Notes under the pieces: generated by a model | What the model saw: the letters and a program-made list of their open reading frames with translations, nothing else | The model's database searches: none | Told to the model about the DNA's origin: nothing | Program-made: the position numbers and the translations under genes | Assembly: GCF_001072375.1 (NCBI RefSeq) | Contig: NZ_JVKV01000099.1 | Coordinates: forward strand, 50,162 to 114,161 | From: Streptococcus pseudopneumoniae | GTDB lineage: Bacteria; Bacillota; Bacilli; Lactobacillales; Streptococcaceae | Direction of reading: 5' to 3' | DNA length: 64,000 nt | In this document: positions 54,427 through 63,419 of the stretch, piece after piece | Position numbering within the stretch: position 1 is the stretch's first letter | Layout: each line of letters opens with the position of its first letter

Positions 54427-54456
54427 GAAAAATCAGGGCATTTGCTCTGGTTTTTT
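54427..54456 (+). terminator. Terminator of tkt
   Basis: AAAATCAGGGC-ATTT-GCTCTGGTTTTTT, with one G-U pair, immediately after the stop codon. Confidence 0.9.
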
Positions 54457-54542
54457 ATTGACCTAAAATCAAGGTGCAATCTTGTAAAAACAAGTGAAAT
54501 TTGATATAGTAGTTTTATCTGAATTACAAAGGAGAAAAAATA

Positions 54543-54863
54543 ATGGGTGGGAATTTAACATTCTTGATTATGCTTGTTTTGATGTTCGGCTTGATGTTCT
54601 TCATGCAACGTTCTCAAAAAAAACAAGCTGAAAAACGTATGGAGAGCCTCAACAAACTTCAAAAAGGCTACGAAGTAATCACTATCGGTGGTCTCTACGG
54701 TACAGTCGACGAAGTTGATACTGAAAACAAAACGATTGTACTTGATGTAGACGGAGTATACTTGACTTTCGAATTAGGTGCAATTAGAACAGTTTTGCCA
54801 GTCAAAGAAGCTGTCACACCTGAAGGTGCAGTTATCGAAGAAGGCAGTGCTATTGAAGAATAA
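54543..54863 (+). CDS. yajC: Preprotein translocase accessory subunit YajC
   Basis: 106 residues: one N-terminal membrane helix (~residues 6-22) followed by a basic cytoplasmic domain (QKKQAEKRMESLNKLQKGYEV, then ITIGGLYGTVDEV). YajC associates with SecDF and YidC. AAAGGAG upstream of ATG 54543. Short acidic C-terminus. Confidence 0.95.
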   Translation: MGGNLTFLIMLVLMFGLMFFMQRSQKKQAEKRMESLNKLQKGYEVITIGGLYGTVDEVDTENKTIVLDVDGVYLTFELGAIRTVLPVKEAVTPEGAVIEEGSAIEE

Positions 54864-54891
54864 AACGGGGTGGAATGCATTCCCGTTTTTC
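54863..54891 (+). terminator. Terminator of yajC
   Basis: AACGGG..CCCGTTTTT with an inner GAATGCATTC palindrome. Confidence 0.9.
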
Positions 54892-54911
54892 TATAAATGA
54901 GAGGAACAATG

Positions 54912-55367
54912 ATGAAAAATGTTGTCTTTGTCTGTCTTGGCAATATTTGTCGTAGTCCTATGGCGGAATTTGTAATGAAATCCCTGACCGATAAATGTGA
55001 GATTCAAAGTCGAGCGACTTCTTCCTGGGAACACGGTAATCCAATCCACAAAGGGACGCAAGGCATCTTTCGAAGTCATGGCGTTCCTTATGATACTTCG
55101 AAAACTTCCCAACAAATTTCTAAAAAAGATTTTGAGTATTTTGACTATATCATTGGGATGGATGAGTCTAATCTCGCTGATTTGCATCAGATGTGTCCAC
55201 AGGATCAACAATATAAGATACAGCCTTTTGCATCTGAAAGCGTTCCAGATCCCTGGTATACAGGTGATTTTGAAGAAACTTATGACCGAGTTTTAACTGG
55301 TTGCCAGGCTTGGTTAAGTCGCTTAGAAAATGAGAGTGAACATGGAAAATTTAAAAAAACTCTATGA
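54912..55367 (+). CDS. Low-molecular-weight protein tyrosine phosphatase
   Basis: 151-residue LMW-PTP. The P-loop CLGNICRSPM (~residues 7-16) has the C(X)5R(S) signature and VPDPWYTGDFEE (~118-129) the general-acid Asp. GAGAGG supports ATG 54912 over ATG 54897. The C-terminus is slightly longer than the ~142 residues I recall for pneumococcal Ptp because the frame runs into the next gene; the overlap is 26 bases. Such enzymes dephosphorylate tyrosine-phosphorylated proteins such as capsule regulators. Confidence 0.93.
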   Translation: MKNVVFVCLGNICRSPMAEFVMKSLTDKCEIQSRATSSWEHGNPIHKGTQGIFRSHGVPYDTSKTSQQISKKDFEYFDYIIGMDESNLADLHQMCPQDQQYKIQPFASESVPDPWYTGDFEETYDRVLTGCQAWLSRLENESEHGKFKKTL

Positions 55368-55755
55368 AAAATATAGTGTCTATTTAACACGTCCCCGTTT
55401 AGAAATTGCGACAGTGATCGTCATTGTTGTCTGTGCAGGTCTCGTATTTCTGACCAATCTTCCAAAACAGGGCGTTCTTAAGCTTGATAACGATGCTATT
55501 ATTTATGACGGGAGCCTAGTTCGTGGTAAGATGAATGGTCAGGGCACTGTTACCTTCTCAAACGGTGATACCTATACTGGAGAATTTAGCAATGGTGCCT
55601 TCAATGGTAAAGGTACCTACCAAGCTAAAGCAGGTTGGGTATATGAGGGAGACTTTGTAAATGGCCAAGCTGAAGGAAAAGGAAAGCTGACTACCGAACA
55701 AGAAGTAGTCTATGAAGGGGACTTCAAACAAGGTTTATTTCAACAAGCACAATAA
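55342..55755 (+). CDS. MORN-repeat membrane protein
   Basis: 137 residues: a short cytoplasmic N-terminus, one membrane helix (~residues 25-42), then three or four MORN repeats (YDGSLVRGKMNGQGTVTFSN, YTGEFSNGAFNGKGTYQA, YEGDFVNGQAEGKGKL, YEGDFKQG) that form a beta-ladder. It overlaps the phosphatase gene by 26 bases, so it is coupled to it. MORN proteins bind lipids or scaffold membranes; whether it is an anchor or target for the phosphatase is unknown. ATG 55342, with GAGAGTG upstream. Confidence 0.88.
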   Translation: MENLKKLYEKYSVYLTRPRLEIATVIVIVVCAGLVFLTNLPKQGVLKLDNDAIIYDGSLVRGKMNGQGTVTFSNGDTYTGEFSNGAFNGKGTYQAKAGWVYEGDFVNGQAEGKGKLTTEQEVVYEGDFKQGLFQQAQ

Positions 55756-55774
55756 CCTCCTCCTAGAAGGAGGT
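55755..55774 (+). terminator. Hairpin after the MORN gene
   Basis: ACCTCCT-CCTAGA-AGGAGGT directly at the stop codon; the T tail (ATTCTT) is poor, so termination may be partial. Confidence 0.6.
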
Positions 55775-55842
55775 ATTCTTCCAAAACTCTAGAAAACGCT
55801 TACATGGAAACAAAAGACATTTCCAACCCCTTTTTACAACTA

Positions 55843-55883
55843 AGTTTGTGAAAAATAAATTTTTTTAAAAATATTCACAAACT
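55843..55883. promoter_or_regulatory. Candidate Rex-type operator region upstream of adhE
   Basis: Perfect 10-bp inverted repeat AGTTTGTGAA (55843-55852) and TTCACAAACT (55874-55883), carrying the Rex half-sites TTGTGAA and TTCACAA but with a 21-bp spacing instead of the usual compact site. A further TTCACAA is at 55925-55931 and TTCGTGAA at 55946-55953. Rex represses adhE in streptococci when NADH is low. Confidence 0.55.
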
Positions 55884-55968
55884 AGTGCCTCAAAAGCATC
55901 TGCAAAAGGGTGTTTGAGATCATTTTCACAAACAAACAAAAAAAGTTCGTGAAATGCTCATGAAACTG

Positions 55969-55997
55969 TTTACAAATGTTTAAAAAAGAGTTATAAT
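55969..55997 (+). promoter_or_regulatory. Promoter of adhE
   Basis: TTTACA (55969-55974), 17-bp spacer, TATAAT (55992-55997). A TTGTGAA half-site follows at 56002-56008, just inside the leader. Confidence 0.8.
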
Positions 55998-56054
55998 AAT
56001 CTTGTGAAAAAATTAACAAAGGACTTGCAATCCTTGAAAGCTATGGAGGAAAAT

Positions 56055-58706
56055 ATGGCTGATAAAAAAACTGTAACACCAGAAGAAAAGAAACTCGCTG
56101 CTGAAAAGCATGTCGATGGTTTGGTGCAAAAAGCTTTAGTTGCCCTTGAAGAAATGCGTAAACTTGATCAAGATCAAGTCGATTATATCGTAGCAAAAGC
56201 TTCAGTTGCTGCACTTGATGCTCACGGAGAATTGGCTTTACATGCCTTTGAAGAAACAGGACGTGGAGTATTTGAAGATAAAGCAACTAAAAACCTATTT
56301 GCTTGTGAGCACGTGGTAAATAACATGCGCCACACTAAAACAGTTGGTGTTATCGAAGAAGATGATGTAACAGGATTGACTCTTATCGCTGAACCAGTTG
56401 GTGTTGTTTGTGGTATCACTCCAACAACTAACCCAACTTCAACAGCAATCTTTAAAGCGTTGATTTCATTGAAGACTCGTAATCCTATTGTCTTTGCCTT
56501 CCACCCATCAGCTCAAGAATCATCAGCTCACGCAGCTCAAATCGTTCGTGATGCAGCGATTAAAGCAGGTGCTCCTGAAAACTGTGTACAGTGGATTACT
56601 GAACCGTCTATGGAAGCAACTAGTGCATTGATGAACCACGAAGGTATTGCAACAATCCTTGCAACAGGTGGTAATGCCATGGTTAAAGCGGCATACTCAT
56701 GTGGTAAACCAGCTCTTGGGGTAGGTGCCGGAAACGTTCCAGCTTATGTTGAAAAATCAGCTAACATCCGCCAAGCTGCTCACGATATCGTAATGTCTAA
56801 ATCATTTGACAATGGTATGGTCTGTGCATCTGAACAAGCTGTTATCATTGATAAAGAAATTTACGATGAATTTGTAGCAGAGTTCAAATCTTATCACACT
56901 TACTTTGTAAACAAAAAAGAAAAAGCTCTTCTTGAAGAGTTCTGCTTCGGCGTGAAAGCAAATAGCAAAAACTGTGCTGGTGCAAAATTGAACGCTGACA
57001 TCGTTGGTAAACCAGCAACTTGGATTGCAGAACAAGCAGGATTTACTGTTCCAGAAGGAACAAACATTCTTGCTGCAGAATGTAAAGAAGTTGGTGAAAA
57101 CGAGCCATTGACTCGTGAAAAATTGTCACCAGTTATCGCAGTTTTGAAATCTGAAAGCCGTGAAGATGGTATTGCTAAAGCTCGTCAAATGGTTGAATTT
57201 AACGGTCTTGGACACTCAGCAGCCATCCATACAGCTGATGAAGAATTGACTAAAGAATTTGGTAAAGCTGTTAAAGCTATTCGTGTTATCTGTAACTCAC
57301 CTTCTACTTTCGGTGGTATCGGGGATGTTTATAATGCCTTCTTGCCATCATTGACACTCGGATGTGGTTCTTACGGACGTAACTCAGTTGGGGATAACGT
57401 TAGCGCCATTAACCTCTTGAATATCAAAAAAGTCGGAAGACGGAGAAATAACATGCAATGGATGAAACTTCCTTCAAAAACATACTTTGAACGTGATTCA
57501 ATTCAATACCTTCAAAAATGTCGTGACGTTGAGCGTGTCATGATCGTTACTGACCACGCTATGGTAGAGCTTGGCTTCCTTGATCGTATCATCGAACAAC
57601 TTGACCTTCGTCGCAATAAGGTTGTTTACCAAATCTTTGCTGATGTAGAACCAGATCCAGATATCACTACAGTTGAACGTGGTACTGAGATCATGCGTGC
57701 TTTCAAACCAGATACAATCATCGCTCTTGGTGGTGGTTCACCAATGGATGCTGCTAAAGTAATGTGGCTCTTCTATGAGCAACCAGAAGTGGACTTCCGT
57801 GACCTTGTACAAAAATTCATGGATATCCGTAAACGTGCTTTCAAATTCCCATTGCTTGGTAAGAAGACTAAATTCATCGCTATCCCAACTACATCTGGTA
57901 CAGGATCTGAAGTAACTCCATTTGCCGTTATCTCTGATAAAGCAAACAACCGTAAATACCCAATCGCTGACTATTCATTGACACCAACTGTGGCAATCGT
58001 AGACCCTGCTTTGGTATTGACAGTTCCTGGATTTGTAGCTGCTGATACTGGTATGGACGTATTGACTCACGCAACTGAAGCATACGTATCACAAATGGCT
58101 AGCGACTACACTGACGGACTTGCACTTCAAGCCATCAAGCTTGTATTTGAAAACCTTGAAAGCTCAGTTAAGAACGCAGACTTCCATTCACGTGAGAAAA
58201 TGCATAACGCTTCAACAATCGCTGGTATGGCCTTTGCCAATGCCTTCCTAGGTATTTCTCACTCAATGGCCCATAAGATTGGTGCGCAATTCCACACAAT
58301 CCACGGTCGTACAAATGCTATCTTGCTTCCATACGTCATTCGCTACAACGGTACACGTCCAGCTAAGACAGCAACATGGCCTAAGTACAACTACTACCGT
58401 GCAGACGAGAAATATCAAGATATCGCTCGTATGCTTGGACTTCCAGCTTCTACACCAGAAGAAGGGGTTGAATCTTTTGCAAAAGCTGTTTACGAACTCG
58501 GTGAGCGCGTAGGTATCGAAATGAACTTCAAAGCACAAGGTGTTGACGAAAAAGAATGGAAAGAACATTCACGTGAGTTGGCCTTCCTTGCTTATGAAGA
58601 CCAATGTTCACCTGCAAACCCACGTCTTCCAATGGTTGACCATATGCAAGAAATCATCGAAGATGCTTACTATGGTTACAAAGAAAGACCAGGACGCCGT
58701 AAATAA
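56055..58706 (+). CDS. adhE: Bifunctional acetaldehyde-CoA/alcohol dehydrogenase
   Basis: 883-residue AdhE converting acetyl-CoA to ethanol through acetaldehyde. N-terminal aldehyde dehydrogenase (to ~440; catalytic Cys in MVCASEQ) and C-terminal iron alcohol dehydrogenase (GGGSPMDAAK; metal-binding HATEAY, GISHSMAHKIGAQFHTIHGR). AdhE forms long helical spirosomes. ATG 56055 with GGAGGA just upstream is chosen; a GTG at 56004 would extend into the promoter region. Pneumococcal SP_2026 has the same length. Confidence 0.97.
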   Translation: MADKKTVTPEEKKLAAEKHVDGLVQKALVALEEMRKLDQDQVDYIVAKASVAALDAHGELALHAFEETGRGVFEDKATKNLFACEHVVNNMRHTKTVGVIEEDDVTGLTLIAEPVGVVCGITPTTNPTSTAIFKALISLKTRNPIVFAFHPSAQESSAHAAQIVRDAAIKAGAPENCVQWITEPSMEATSALMNHEGIATILATGGNAMVKAAYSCGKPALGVGAGNVPAYVEKSANIRQAAHDIVMSKSFDNGMVCASEQAVIIDKEIYDEFVAEFKSYHTYFVNKKEKALLEEFCFGVKANSKNCAGAKLNADIVGKPATWIAEQAGFTVPEGTNILAAECKEVGENEPLTREKLSPVIAVLKSESREDGIAKARQMVEFNGLGHSAAIHTADEELTKEFGKAVKAIRVICNSPSTFGGIGDVYNAFLPSLTLGCGSYGRNSVGDNVSAINLLNIKKVGRRRNNMQWMKLPSKTYFERDSIQYLQKCRDVERVMIVTDHAMVELGFLDRIIEQLDLRRNKVVYQIFADVEPDPDITTVERGTEIMRAFKPDTIIALGGGSPMDAAKVMWLFYEQPEVDFRDLVQKFMDIRKRAFKFPLLGKKTKFIAIPTTSGTGSEVTPFAVISDKANNRKYPIADYSLTPTVAIVDPALVLTVPGFVAADTGMDVLTHATEAYVSQMASDYTDGLALQAIKLVFENLESSVKNADFHSREKMHNASTIAGMAFANAFLGISHSMAHKIGAQFHTIHGRTNAILLPYVIRYNGTRPAKTATWPKYNYYRADEKYQDIARMLGLPASTPEEGVESFAKAVYELGERVGIEMNFKAQGVDEKEWKEHSRELAFLAYEDQCSPANPRLPMVDHMQEIIEDAYYGYKERPGRRK

Positions 58707-58720
58707 TTAATTATCAGCCA

Positions 58721-58747
58721 AAACCGAGGGTAAACCTCGGTTTTTTA
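58721..58747 (+). terminator. Terminator of adhE
   Basis: AAAACCGAGG-GTAAA-CCTCGGTTTTTT, a strong rho-independent terminator. Confidence 0.95.
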
Positions 58748-58858
58748 TGCTTAGAGAATATGTTTTTATTAAGAAATGCATAGAATTGGAGTAGGCTGCA
58801 AGGCTAAGTAAAGAAATGAAAATATTGCCAAAGCTTATCAGAAAAACAAGGCCAGCGC

Positions 58859-58887
58859 TTGCAATTAAACTCAAATAGTTATATAAT
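58859..58887 (+). promoter_or_regulatory. Promoter of gap
   Basis: TTGCAA (58859-58864), 17-bp spacer, TATAAT (58882-58887). High expression is expected for a glycolytic gene. Confidence 0.85.
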
Positions 58888-58973
58888 AGGTATGTTGAAA
58901 GGTGATTTGTAGTGATTCAAGTTACTCTTTTCACAATAAAATTTTCATGATTTTCATAAGGAGGAAATCACTA

Positions 58974-59984
58974 ATGGTAGTTAAAGTTGGTATTAACGGT
59001 TTCGGACGTATCGGTCGTCTTGCTTTCCGCCGTATCCAAAACGTAGAAGGTGTTGAAGTTACTCGCATCAACGACCTTACAGATCCAGTTATGCTTGCAC
59101 ACTTGTTGAAATATGACACAACTCAAGGTCGTTTCGACGGAACTGTGGAAGTTAAAGAAGGTGGATTTGAAGTTAACGGTAAATTCGTTAAAGTTTCTGC
59201 TGAACGTGATCCAGAACAAATTGACTGGGCTAACGACGGTGTAGAAATCGTTCTTGAAGCAACTGGTTTCTTTGCTACTAAAGCAGCTGCTGAAAAACAC
59301 TTGCACCCAGGTGGAGCTAAAAAAGTTGTTATCACTGCTCCTGGTGGATCAGATGTTAAAACAGTTGTATTTAACACTAACCACGACGTTCTTGACGGTA
59401 CTGAAACAGTTATCTCAGGTGCTTCATGTACTACAAACTGCTTGGCTCCAATGGCTAAAGCTCTTCAAGACAACTTTGGTGTTGTAGAAGGATTGATGAC
59501 TACTATCCACGCTTACACTGGTGACCAAATGATCCTTGATGGACCACACCGTAAAGGTGACCTCCGTCGTGCTCGCGCTGGTGCTGCTAACATCGTACCT
59601 AACTCAACTGGTGCTGCTAAAGCTATCGGTCTTGTAATCCCAGAATTGAACGGTAAACTTGACGGAGCTGCACAACGCGTTCCTACACCAACTGGTTCAG
59701 TAACTGAATTGGTAGTTGTTCTTGAAAAGAACGTTACTGTTGATGAAGTGAATGCAGCTATGAAAGCAGTAGCCAATGAATCATACGGTTACACAGAAGA
59801 TCCAATCGTATCTTCAGATGTTGTAGGTATGTCTTACGGATCATTGTTTGACGCAACTCAAACTAAAGTTCTTGACGTTGACGGTAAACAATTGGTTAAA
59901 GTTGTTTCATGGTACGACAACGAAATGTCATACACTGCACAACTTGTACGTACTCTTGAATACTTTGCTAAAATCGCTAAATAA
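58974..59984 (+). CDS. gap: Glyceraldehyde-3-phosphate dehydrogenase
   Basis: 336-residue NAD-dependent glycolytic enzyme. NAD-binding [10 protein letters not shown] at ~residues 6-15; active-site SCTTNCLAP with the catalytic Cys152. Commonly found on the streptococcal surface as a plasminogen binder. Start ATG 58974 after AAGGAGG; the longer frame from 58902 is rejected. Strongly biased towards preferred codons. Confidence 0.98.
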   Translation: MVVKVGINGFGRIGRLAFRRIQNVEGVEVTRINDLTDPVMLAHLLKYDTTQGRFDGTVEVKEGGFEVNGKFVKVSAERDPEQIDWANDGVEIVLEATGFFATKAAAEKHLHPGGAKKVVITAPGGSDVKTVVFNTNHDVLDGTETVISGASCTTNCLAPMAKALQDNFGVVEGLMTTIHAYTGDQMILDGPHRKGDLRRARAGAANIVPNSTGAAKAIGLVIPELNGKLDGAAQRVPTPTGSVTELVVVLEKNVTVDEVNAAMKAVANESYGYTEDPIVSSDVVGMSYGSLFDATQTKVLDVDGKQLVKVVSWYDNEMSYTAQLVRTLEYFAKIAK

Positions 59985-59996
59985 TTCTTGAGTTGA

Positions 59997-60028
59997 TAAA
60001 AGCAAGGCCAACTGGTCTTGCTTTTTTT
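59997..60028 (+). terminator. Terminator of gap
   Basis: AAAGCAAGGCC-AACT-GGTCTTGCTTTTTTT, close to the convergent gene that ends at 60058. Confidence 0.92.
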
Positions 60029-60057
60029 GTATCTATAAGAAAAAATGGATGATAATG

Positions 60058-60933
60058 TCATCCATTTTGGTTTAATTCTCTTTCAAATGTGCCTGATAGT
60101 GCAGTAAAGCTTAATTGGTTTAAAGTCAGAGGATGGACAAAGGATAGTTTAAATGCGTGTAACATTAGTCTGCTAGCTTTGGAATGTGGATTGTAGAGAG
60201 GATCTCCAAGGATTGGATGTCCATGGTGAGATAGATGAACCCGAATCTGATGTGTTCGACCTGTTTTTAATCTACATCGGACCAGAGAGGTCTTGTTTTG
60301 AAATTGCTTCAATCGAGTTACATGAGTTTCAGCATATTGACCATTTTTGAAATCCACCACCCGTTTTCTACGATCGTGACGATCGCGACCTATTTTATCT
60401 CGGAAGATAAGTTCTTTAGAACCTACTTTTCCTTCAACCAGAGCCCAGTACTCGCGGGAAATCTCTTTTTTCTCCAATAATCGATTGAGAATGGGCAGTA
60501 TAAATGGATTTTTAGCAAAGAGGATGAGACCGCTCGTTTCCTTATCTAGCCGATGGACAACATAGCAAGTCTGGCCTACATAGGCGCTGACATGATTGAG
60601 AAGTGCAATTTCTTCTGGTTGATTCCCGTGAGTTTTCATACCTTCGGGTTTGTTCACGATAATCAAATGTTGGTCTTGGTAGACTTCTTGGACAAGATTA
60701 GGATTTCCCCAAACAATTTCTTTTGTAGGATAATCCTCCTCATCGAAAATCAGTTGACATTCATCTCCGAATTTGACAGTTTGATGCCAGTGGACTTCTT
60801 CTTGATTGATGAGAATGTGCTTTTTTATTCTCAAGAAATGCCGTATTTTTCTCGGAATGAGTAGTTGCTCCTCCAAGAAGACTTTGACAGTCATTTCAGG
60901 AAGAGAGTCAGGGATAACAAAGGTAAATTTCAT
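60058..60933 (-). CDS. RluA-family pseudouridine synthase
   Basis: 291-residue RNA pseudouridine synthase. An S4-like N-terminal segment (FLEEQLLIPRKIRHFLRIKK), then the catalytic HRLDKETSG (~residues 127-135) with Asp130 as nucleophile, and the KTGRTHQIRVHL motif near 222. The target (23S rRNA or tRNA site) cannot be read from sequence; it is closest to the RluD/YhcT-type group in my memory. It is divergent from pbp2A, with start codons about 90 bp apart. Confidence 0.93.
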   Translation of the reverse strand: MKFTFVIPDSLPEMTVKVFLEEQLLIPRKIRHFLRIKKHILINQEEVHWHQTVKFGDECQLIFDEEDYPTKEIVWGNPNLVQEVYQDQHLIIVNKPEGMKTHGNQPEEIALLNHVSAYVGQTCYVVHRLDKETSGLILFAKNPFILPILNRLLEKKEISREYWALVEGKVGSKELIFRDKIGRDRHDRRKRVVDFKNGQYAETHVTRLKQFQNKTSLVRCRLKTGRTHQIRVHLSHHGHPILGDPLYNPHSKASRLMLHAFKLSFVHPLTLNQLSFTALSGTFERELNQNG

Positions 60934-61021
60934 ACAGATATTGTAACAAAAAATAGATTATTTGGATAGGGAAACTAGCTAAATTCTTGTCTTCCTAAGG
61001 GGAAGATGATAAAATAAACGC

Positions 61022-63247
61022 ATGAAATTAGATACATTATTTGAAAAGTTTCTTTCTTTGTTTAAAAAAGAAGAATCTGAAATGGAAAAAATAGAAATCG
61101 ACGAAGTTAATAATGAAGAAAATACCTCGACTAATTTAAGAAGGTCAAGAGGTGGGCGAAAGAAAGCTGGGCAAGTCGGACCCATTCGAAAATTTTGGCG
61201 TCGCTATCATCTGACCAAAATCTTTCTAATTCTTGGACTAAGTGCAAGCTTGTTTGTTGGGGTTTATCTATTTGCCTTGGCTAAATCGACAAATGTTACA
61301 GACTTGCAGAATGCTTTGAAAACACGAACGGTGATTTTTGACAGAGAAGAGAATGAGGCTGGTGCCTTGTCAGGCCAAAAAGGAACTTACGTTGAGCTCT
61401 CGGAAATTAGTGAAGATTTGCAGAATGCTGTTATTGCGACAGAAGATAGAAGCTTCTATAAAAATAGTGGAATTAACTATGGTCGTTTTTTTCTAGCTAT
61501 TCTAACAGCTGGTCGTTCGGGTGGTGGATCTACAATTACTCAACAGTTGGCGAAAAATGCTTATCTTTCACAAGATCAAACTGTGCAGAGAAAGGCCAAA
61601 GAATTCTTTCTTGCTTTAGAATTAACCAAAAAATACAGTAAAAAAGAAATTCTAACCATGTATTTGAACAATGCCTACTTCGGTAATGGGGTTTGGGGTG
61701 TTGAAGATGCCAGTAAAAAGTACTTTGGTGTTTCGGCATCGGGATTAACTCTTGATGAAGCCGCCACTTTAGCAGGTATGCTTAAAGGCCCAGAATTGTA
61801 CAATCCTCTGAATTCTATTGAGCATTCAACTAACCGAAGAGATACTGTCTTGCAAAATATGGTGGCTGCAGGCTACCTTGACAAAAATAAGGAAGCAGAA
61901 GCATCAAGTGTTGATATGGCTTCTCAGTTGAAAGATAGTTATGAAGGGAAAATATCAGACTACCGTTATCCTTCCTATTTTGATGCAGTTGTTAATGAAG
62001 CTATTGAAAAGTATAATCTAACAGAGGAAGAAATCGTTAATAACGGTTATCGAATTTATACGGAGCTAGATCAAAATTACCAAGCAAATATGCAGGTTAT
62101 CTACCAAAATACTTCTCTCTTTCCGACAGCTGAAGATGGAACACATGCAGAGTCTGGTAGTGTCGCATTAGAACCAAAAACAGGTGGAGTTCGAGGAGTT
62201 GTTGGTCGAGTGGCCGGGGATGATAAAGCAGGTTTCAGAAATTTTAACTATGCAACCCAATCCAAAAGAAGTCCAGGGTCTACTATTAAACCCTTGATAG
62301 TGTACACACCAGCGGTTGAGGCAGGCTGGTCTCTTAATAAGGAGTTGGATAATCATACCATGCAATATGGTGATTATAAAGTAGACAACTACGCAGGAAT
62401 CAAGACATCACGAGAAGTACCCATGTATCAAGCTTTGGCTAAATCTTTAAATTTACCTGCAGTAGCTACTGTTAAAGAGCTTGGAATAGATAAAGCCTTT
62501 GAAGCGGGTGAAAAGTTTGGTCTAAACATGAGTGATGTAGATCGTGTGCTTGGAGTGGCTTTAGGTGGTGGCGTAGAAACTAACCCTCTTCAGATGGCCC
62601 AAGCCTACGCAGTGTTTGCAAATGAAGGACTCATGCCAGACGCTCACTTTATCACTCGTATTGAAAATGCTAGTGGTGAAGTGATTGCTACTCATAAAAA
62701 CACTCAAAAACGAGTAGTTGACAAATCGGTAGCTGATAAAATGACAAGTATGATGCTCGGAACCTTTACAAATGGTACAGGGATAAGTTCGTCTCCAGAT
62801 GATTACGTTATGGCTGGAAAAACCGGAACGACAGAGGCTGCCTTCAATCCAGAATATACGAGTGATCAATGGGTGATTGGCTATACACCTGATTTAGTGA
62901 TTAGCCATTGGCTTGGTTTCCCTACTACTGATGAAAATCACTATTTAGCAGGTTCGACTTCGAATGGTGCTGCTCACATTTTTAGAAGTATGGCAGAAAC
63001 AATTCTTCCTTATACACCAGGAAGTACTTTTACAGTTGAAAATGCTTATAAAATGAATGGCATTGCACCAGAAAACGCACCTAAACAAACTACAAGTGAT
63101 ACTAGTGCACAGTCTGATGATATACTATCAGATATTCGTGGACGGGCGCAAAATCTGGTCGATGAAGCAGGAAGAGCGTTTTCGGATGCTAAAATTAAAG
63201 AAAAAGCTCAGACTGTCTGGGATACCATTGTAGATCTGTTTCGCTAA
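61022..63247 (+). CDS. pbp2A: Penicillin-binding protein 2A (class A)
   Basis: 741-residue bifunctional peptidoglycan synthase. A cytoplasmic Lys/Glu-rich N-terminus (~1-60), a membrane helix (~64-86), a glycosyltransferase GT51 domain (~100-280; TEDRSFY, GGSTITQQLAKN) and a transpeptidase domain with SxxK as STIK (Ser420), SLN (Ser475) and KTG (Lys600). The sequence is very close to pneumococcal PBP2a. Motifs look wild type; resistance cannot be judged. The N-terminal segment differs from pneumococcus (extra Glu/Asn-rich residues), typical for other mitis-group species. Confidence 0.97.
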   Translation: MKLDTLFEKFLSLFKKEESEMEKIEIDEVNNEENTSTNLRRSRGGRKKAGQVGPIRKFWRRYHLTKIFLILGLSASLFVGVYLFALAKSTNVTDLQNALKTRTVIFDREENEAGALSGQKGTYVELSEISEDLQNAVIATEDRSFYKNSGINYGRFFLAILTAGRSGGGSTITQQLAKNAYLSQDQTVQRKAKEFFLALELTKKYSKKEILTMYLNNAYFGNGVWGVEDASKKYFGVSASGLTLDEAATLAGMLKGPELYNPLNSIEHSTNRRDTVLQNMVAAGYLDKNKEAEASSVDMASQLKDSYEGKISDYRYPSYFDAVVNEAIEKYNLTEEEIVNNGYRIYTELDQNYQANMQVIYQNTSLFPTAEDGTHAESGSVALEPKTGGVRGVVGRVAGDDKAGFRNFNYATQSKRSPGSTIKPLIVYTPAVEAGWSLNKELDNHTMQYGDYKVDNYAGIKTSREVPMYQALAKSLNLPAVATVKELGIDKAFEAGEKFGLNMSDVDRVLGVALGGGVETNPLQMAQAYAVFANEGLMPDAHFITRIENASGEVIATHKNTQKRVVDKSVADKMTSMMLGTFTNGTGISSSPDDYVMAGKTGTTEAAFNPEYTSDQWVIGYTPDLVISHWLGFPTTDENHYLAGSTSNGAAHIFRSMAETILPYTPGSTFTVENAYKMNGIAPENAPKQTTSDTSAQSDDILSDIRGRAQNLVDEAGRAFSDAKIKEKAQTVWDTIVDLFR

Positions 63248-63261
63248 AACGTTTAAAAGGT

Positions 63262-63297
63262 AAAAGACAAGGATTCAAATCTTTGTCTTTTTTTATT
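63262..63297 (+). terminator. Terminator of pbp2A
   Basis: AAAGACAAGGATT-CAA-ATCTTTGTCTTTTTTT. Confidence 0.93.
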
Positions 63298-63326
63298 CTC
63301 ACTTGTCAGTATTCATACTTCCTGAT

Positions 63327-63356
63327 ACACCTTGGACGTGAAAAAACACAAGACAG
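63327..63356 (+). promoter_or_regulatory. Candidate ComE binding site upstream of comX
   Basis: Two nine-base repeats, ACACCTTGG (63327-63335) and ACAAGACAG (63348-63356), 12 bp apart, so starts are exactly 21 bp apart as in the ComE box of comCDE (ACACTTTGG and ACAGTTGAG, from memory). The second repeat ends 32 bp before the -10, close to the 31 bp I recall for comC. Confidence 0.7.
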
Positions 63357-63388
63357 AAATCAAAGCCCCTCTTTCCCTCTTTCTCTGC

Positions 63389-63394
63389 TATACT
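63389..63394 (+). promoter_or_regulatory. -10 box of comX
   Basis: TATACT, 26 bp before the start codon; no good -35, as expected for a ComE-activated promoter. Confidence 0.7.
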
Positions 63395-63419
63395 ACAAGC
63401 AGAGAAAGGGGGAAAGCAA

